From Histomonas meleagridis (lineage: Eukaryota > Parabasalia > Tritrichomonadida > Dientamoebidae), in the NCBI GenBank assembly GCA_020186115.1, contig WSYJ01000137.1, forward strand, positions 186,001-250,000: a stretch of 64,000 bases of DNA, written 5' to 3'. The position numbers and the translations under genes are program-made. This document shows positions 59,975 to 64,000 of the stretch, piece by piece. Position 1 is the stretch's first letter; each line of letters opens with the position of its first letter. The notes beneath the pieces were generated by a model. That model made no database searches. It was not told the DNA's origin and saw only the letters and a list, made by a program, of their open reading frames with translations.

Positions 59975-61727
59975 ATTGTATATAAGCTAAGTTTTGACAT
60001 GATTCAAGTTTACTATATATAAATGAAAGGATTTTTTGACTTTTTGTTTTATGTAATAATGTTATTAATATTTCAATTGATTCATTTTTACATTCATATA
60101 ACATAATATGTAAGTTATTAAAATATAAAAATGTTGCATAAGAATGTGGTAAATTTGGAATTATTTTTAAACATAAGTCTCTAATATTTTGATTAGATTT
60201 AAAACGACGTAAATTAGAATTAATTAAAAATATTATTATATTATATAATGATTCATTCTTTGTTAATAATAATTTCGGTATAAAATCGAGAAATTCTATA
60301 AATAATTCTAAGTTTTCTGTTAAATAATATTTGGGAATAACATTTGAGCCAGTATAATGTATAATAATTTTATTCATATTACAAACAAATTTTTGGAATT
60401 CTTTCGAACTCTTTTTAAATGATTCATTAAAATCAAATAAACGATTATCATAACTACCCGCGAAATAATATCGTTGGATTTCTAATCGATTACTTTCTTG
60501 CATCGTAATAATCCAATGACATCTATTAATCGCATCTAAGTTCATTGTTAAACATATTTTTGGACTTTCAAAGAAGTCATCTGTAATATGTTTACCAGTG
60601 ATTAATGAAAAAACTCGAAATAAATAATGAACATTATCAAGTCGATATATAAATGAGATAAAATTCCCATTGATTTCAATAGGTATTAATGAATAATCAG
60701 CTTTAGGAAATAACTTTGGTAATGATGGATTTAATTTACTATCGCCTATTTTCAAATTGATTTTTCGAATGACTTCTCCATTCTTTAATACATGAACATT
60801 AAAATAGCGATCAATCACTACATCAGTAATACCATTAGTTACATAACATATATAACTTGAAAACGGTACTTGATATTGTGTATATGGATAACAATTATCA
60901 TTTAATAAATCATGTATCTTAAAATCATATGCTACACCATATGAAAATAAAGTGATTTTCTTCGGCGAAGCTATTATCGACGTCCGAATATCAACTTTTA
61001 TGCCTAATTTACGTCGAAGTGGCGTTAATAATGTCCCCATATTTAAGATTGGAAAGATTTGTAAGATGCTGTTGGTACATAAAACAAATAGAAATTGTCC
61101 ACTACTCGCTATCCCATGAATTGTAACAACTCCGGAAAATTGTTCATTATGATTAATTGAATTCATGGTGGCAAAATTAGAAATGGGTGGAGTAAAACAT
61201 GATGATGGCGAACATATGTTATAATGATCTCGAATTGCTAAAAACGTTTTATCTTTTGAAAAATTATAATGTGAATTTTGTTTATAATTTTTTAATATAC
61301 TAAAAATGTTTTCAAAGGTTGGAAATATTTTGGATGGTGGAGGTGGCAATTCAGAAAATGGCGCAAATAAATGAGATGAATTTCGAATAATTACTGAAAA
61401 CATATGATTTCGAATAGAAGATGATTTTTCACAAAGCTGAAATAAATCATCTAGCTTCATAATATATTGATTATCGGATTCTTGTTCATATGTAATGATC
61501 ATTTCTATTGCTTTTGGAATTTCGTTAAATTGTTCATAACACCCTAATAATAGATTACATATATGATGCGATGTGTGAAGTTTAGGTTGAGGAGCTGGAT
61601 TTGTTGTATGATAAAATCTGATTATAATTTTCTCTTGAAGAAAAATTGGATTTGCAAAATCTGTGTGATTTATAAGGAGATCTTTCTTTGAACTTTTGGT
61701 GCTTTCTTTCGATGCTCCTTGGCCCAT
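59904..61727 (-). CDS. N-terminal part of the HECT ligase (piece 1 of 2), putative myristoylation
   Basis: 607 codons from ATG 61727. It opens MGQGASKESTKSSKKD, a textbook N-myristoylation signal (Gly2, Ser6, Lys7) with adjacent basic residues for membrane attachment. The middle part contains beta-propeller-like strands (GVVTIHGIASSGQFLFVLCT). The frame ends 70 bases inside piece 2, and continuity is restored by one base change around a run of five A (forward T run near 59936). I infer a single ligase of about 2,540 codons anchored to a membrane. Confidence 0.75.
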   Translation of the reverse strand: MGQGASKESTKSSKKDLLINHTDFANPIFLQEKIIIRFYHTTNPAPQPKLHTSHHICNLLLGCYEQFNEIPKAIEMIITYEQESDNQYIMKLDDLFQLCEKSSSIRNHMFSVIIRNSSHLFAPFSELPPPPSKIFPTFENIFSILKNYKQNSHYNFSKDKTFLAIRDHYNICSPSSCFTPPISNFATMNSINHNEQFSGVVTIHGIASSGQFLFVLCTNSILQIFPILNMGTLLTPLRRKLGIKVDIRTSIIASPKKITLFSYGVAYDFKIHDLLNDNCYPYTQYQVPFSSYICYVTNGITDVVIDRYFNVHVLKNGEVIRKINLKIGDSKLNPSLPKLFPKADYSLIPIEINGNFISFIYRLDNVHYLFRVFSLITGKHITDDFFESPKICLTMNLDAINRCHWIITMQESNRLEIQRYYFAGSYDNRLFDFNESFKKSSKEFQKFVCNMNKIIIHYTGSNVIPKYYLTENLELFIEFLDFIPKLLLTKNESLYNIIIFLINSNLRRFKSNQNIRDLCLKIIPNLPHSYATFLYFNNLHIMLYECKNESIEILITLLHKTKSQKILSFIYSKLESCQNLAYIQFDLPNKISEMLPQKHNFFIINTK

Positions 61728-61783
61728 TTTTAAAAATCGACCGATGAATGGTGATTATAAACGGTCGCTTCAAGATTTTTCAG

Positions 61784-61791
61784 TAACGATA
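61784..61791 (+). promoter_or_regulatory. MYB recognition-like element
   Basis: TAACGATA, an element reported as a MYB recognition site in trichomonads, lies 29 bases before the ATG at 61820 in a 92-base divergent promoter. AAACGGTC at 61759-61766 is a second MYB-like core close to the HECT ligase start. Confidence 0.4.
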
Positions 61792-61819
61792 CGATCAAAA
61801 AGATCTAAAAAACGAATTC

Positions 61820-62521
61820 ATGATCTGGAGAGCTCAAGATAACTCATCAACCACAGAAGAAAATAAAAAGACAATTCCACGTGAATTTAAAATTTCAAAT
61901 CCTATGCCAGCTATAACACCTAATACACTTCCACCATCAGACGAATTTCCTATTCAAGAGTATCAAGCATTTAAAGATCTCATAGTTGACTTTCTACCAA
62001 CATATACTGTGGATCTAAACATGGTTGATTTCCCAATTCTTGATCAAGTAAAAGCCTTTTTTGAAAATTCAGAATCTACAATGCCAATAGGTGAATTTAT
62101 AATGGAAAGTATTTTATTACAACTACAACACAATTTTGTTAAAGCAATGCCAACTTCTTCTCTTACGAGACTTTCAGTTCTTCATCATCAATTATATCAA
62201 ATTCTTCAAATTCTTGAAGCAAACAAACTTAACACGGATTTAATAGATTTTTGCGATATGATGCTTGAAGAAGTTGCTGATACTTATCATTCCAATGTTT
62301 GTGATGTTATCGAACAAAGATTTTGGTCCAAAACTAAATCGCCTGAAGAACTAATCAAATGTTTCCTTAAGAAAGAAGTCGAAAGACTTCGTCTTCTGAA
62401 TGATAAAACTTATCAAATTTTGGTTAGTCACATGTTACGTAAAGCAGTTGATAGTGCTCCTCACGCTGGCGCAGAAGTTATCATTCGATGGATGAAGAAG
62501 AATGGATTACAAATTGATTGA
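61820..62521 (+). CDS. Hypothetical helical protein
   Basis: 233 residues, ATG 61820. The N-terminal 40 residues are Pro/Thr-rich; the rest is predicted helical (FIMESILLQLQHNFVKAM, LYQILQILEANKLNTDLIDF), ending GLQID. No domain recognised; no signal peptide or membrane span. Composition is normal for a gene here. It is divergent from the HECT ligase. Confidence 0.65.
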   Translation: MIWRAQDNSSTTEENKKTIPREFKISNPMPAITPNTLPPSDEFPIQEYQAFKDLIVDFLPTYTVDLNMVDFPILDQVKAFFENSESTMPIGEFIMESILLQLQHNFVKAMPTSSLTRLSVLHHQLYQILQILEANKLNTDLIDFCDMMLEEVADTYHSNVCDVIEQRFWSKTKSPEELIKCFLKKEVERLRLLNDKTYQILVSHMLRKAVDSAPHAGAEVIIRWMKKNGLQID

Positions 62522-62678
62522 AAATATTTTCGTTGTGTAAAAATTAATTTTTCGATTTATATAAATTTAAATTTATATTAGTATCTATTCCTGGTACTGA
62601 AATAACCGATAAGTTTTTAGGGGTTCAATTAAATTATGCTATTACTTATTAATAAAAAATTTTCCCACTGTTATTTTT

Positions 62679-63320
62679 ATGTTTGATCCACATCGTATAG
62701 GACCTATTAGTGAATCATATTATTCACGCAATAAGGGACGTGTCTTACAACGTAAGTTGGTACCACCTATTAATCCTCCTCTTACTAAATATGATTTAGA
62801 TCGTGCTTATGAAGTTCTTAAGAACAATGGCAGGATTCCTGATTATTCTATTCAAGATACCATTGTTAATTATCCTGGTGGTACTAGTACTAAAAGAGTT
62901 GCCTATGAAATTGGATCTACTATTAAGGTTAATATACCAATATTTTCTATTTCCATTTCAGATGTTCCAGGTTTTATTCCTTTGACTAATTTTTCTTTAA
63001 ATACTTCTACACCATTACCATCAATAGATGGTACTCATTATTATGTTTTAATTGTTATTGAACCCAATTCTCCTCAATCTAATTATACAGAGATATATGT
63101 TAATTATCTACATCAATCTTCACTTTCTAGATCAGGTACTTATTATTATTATTTATATGATTTTGGTACTACTTTTCCTTCACTTAATGATCGTACAGTT
63201 GGTTTTTTTACATCTGATAATTCTCTTGTATTTTATATTCGTGAAACTAATTTTGAAGTATCTGCACCAAGTGTTTTAATTGTTCCTAATTTTAATTATT
63301 CATTTAATTTACCATTGTAA
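62679..63320 (+). CDS. Unidentified 213-residue Tyr/Ser-rich protein
   Basis: ATG 62679. A basic N-terminus (RNKGRVLQRKLVPP) precedes a beta-strand-rich region with many Tyr, Thr and Phe (GTHYYVLIVIEPNSPQ, SGTYYYYLYDFGTTFPS). No domain recognised. Codon choice is markedly T-ending (GGT, ACT, CTT, CCT), unlike adjacent genes, and it leads into the repeat-rich right edge of the window. A structural protein of a Maverick/Polinton-type element is one possibility, with nothing decisive. Confidence 0.55.
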   Translation: MFDPHRIGPISESYYSRNKGRVLQRKLVPPINPPLTKYDLDRAYEVLKNNGRIPDYSIQDTIVNYPGGTSTKRVAYEIGSTIKVNIPIFSISISDVPGFIPLTNFSLNTSTPLPSIDGTHYYVLIVIEPNSPQSNYTEIYVNYLHQSSLSRSGTYYYYLYDFGTTFPSLNDRTVGFFTSDNSLVFYIRETNFEVSAPSVLIVPNFNYSFNLPL

Positions 63321-64000
63321 AATGTAAACCATTCAATTGATTTTTAGATATTTTCTTTTTATCTATCGGTTTTTCTGGTTAATTTTATTTTTTTCTTTTC
63401 GACTCAGCACATAAGTGATAATAACAAAGTTTGTTCACTCTATGGGCAATTGAGAACTTTTTTCTTTTTTTCTTTTTCTTTAAACCAAGGTACCCCCTCC
63501 CCCAAAGAGAGCCCTAATGGCGAATGAGTGCATTTATCACAAACCTGCCGAAGCCCGACTCCGCGGAGCACTTTTTTTATAAAAGGGCGTAGACAGGTGA
63601 TCAGTATAAAGTGTACTAGGGGTGGGGGTTAGGTTTAATTTTATTTTTCAAAAGACCGTTATTTGAGGACGTTTAAAAATAAAAATAATTTTTGCTAGGC
63701 CTTCATCTTGCGGAGGACGTTAGTGGTACCTGAGCAAGATTATATTACCTAGCAAAAATTACAAGAAATTGCTCATAACGGTCGCCCGATAACCTGAATT
63801 GAATACTTTATTTTCTATATTCAATTCATTTTGATCGTCAACCGTCACCAAAAAAAATTGCTCATAACGGTCTCCAATGACGGTTATTTTTCTATTTTGG
63901 GGTACCTTAAAAGCAATTTAAGGGTTATTCTTTTCAATATGTGTCAGGTACCTGGAAATTTATTTTTAGGTTGACTACATTAATTGTGTGTTTTTATATG
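63321..64000. repeat. Repeat- and GC-rich terminal block, possible mobile-element end
   Basis: No gene. Features: a GC-rich stretch at 63485-63640 with C and G runs and the palindrome CTCCGCGGAG followed by T7; an 18-bp direct repeat (AAATTGCTCATAACGGTC) at 63766-63783 and 63855-63872, with its core inverted at 63654-63662; a 14-bp inverted repeat at 63686-63699/63748-63761; GGTACC at 63489, 63725, 63901 and 63947; the palindrome CAGGTACCTG at 63945-63954. This fits a terminal repeat or an RNA gene, but neither is proved. Confidence 0.45.

Noticed and set aside
63505-63580. tRNA-like gene (A-box-like TGGCGAATGAGTGC, B-box-like CCCGACTCC, T7 end)
   Set aside because: No acceptor stem can be formed with GCGGAGC and no cloverleaf fits; kept only as a structured block.

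Overview
The window looks like nuclear DNA of a trichomonad (Parabasalia, Trichomonas/Tritrichomonas-like). It is AT-rich and densely packed, and most genes are single-exon. It carries an ankyrin gene family with the trichomonad-type N-terminal domain (DUF3447-like), a BspA-like leucine-rich-repeat surface protein gene, a bacterial-type adenine deaminase, trichomonad-style initiators (TCAYTW) a few bases before several ATGs, and stop codons that overlap or abut the UAAA polyadenylation signal. Several long frames open with TTG; where an in-frame ATG follows I moved the start to it, and I say so where there is none. The genus and species cannot be fixed from sequence alone.

Layout: 0-6 kb holds a C2-like/proline-rich protein, a DZIP1-like zinc-finger protein and a RasGEF. 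At 6.4-9.7 kb is ankyrin gene A, followed by a mariner-type transposase remnant. A RABL6-like GTPase and adenine deaminase are divergently arranged at 10.2-13.1 kb. Next come an MBOAT acyltransferase and ankyrin gene C (13.8-16.6 kb), then a divergent importin-alpha-like/exportin-like pair (17.1-21.6 kb). A cupin (22.6 kb) has an 85% identical paralogue at 37 kb. Relic-rich spacer DNA separates it from an unusual 656-residue Lys/Ala-rich repetitive protein (25.6-27.6 kb). Then follow a single-span membrane protein, an EF-hand protein, an SLC45/SUC-type sugar transporter, a 1260-residue RhoGEF-PH-kelch protein and a 1629-residue helical-repeat protein with a CHAT-like end. Ankyrin gene B lies at 43.7-46.6 kb. 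A BspA-like gene broken by three frameshifts (47.5-53.3 kb) is flanked by ankyrin fragments. A putatively myristoylated HECT ubiquitin ligase of about 2,540 codons, split by one frameshift, fills 54.1-61.7 kb. The last 1.3 kb has different composition and repeats and may be the edge of a mobile element.

The most unusual structure is in ankyrin genes A and B. Each 34-residue ankyrin repeat (102 nt) is separated from the next by an intervening sequence that must lose 68 nt to restore the repeat, giving an exact 170-bp period. In gene A the period holds over ten intervals although the intervening sequences have diverged strongly; every coding segment is open and nearly every intervening segment carries stops. 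The boundaries do not fit the trichomonad GTATGT...ACTAACACACAG intron rule, nor any GT-AG choice that keeps frame. A TTTGG(AA) motif sits 20-30 nt before most coding restarts. Gene C has the same arrangement with shorter inserts (52, 36, 34 and 51 nt). This suggests non-canonical introns or another removal or bypass process, and it is what I would follow up first.
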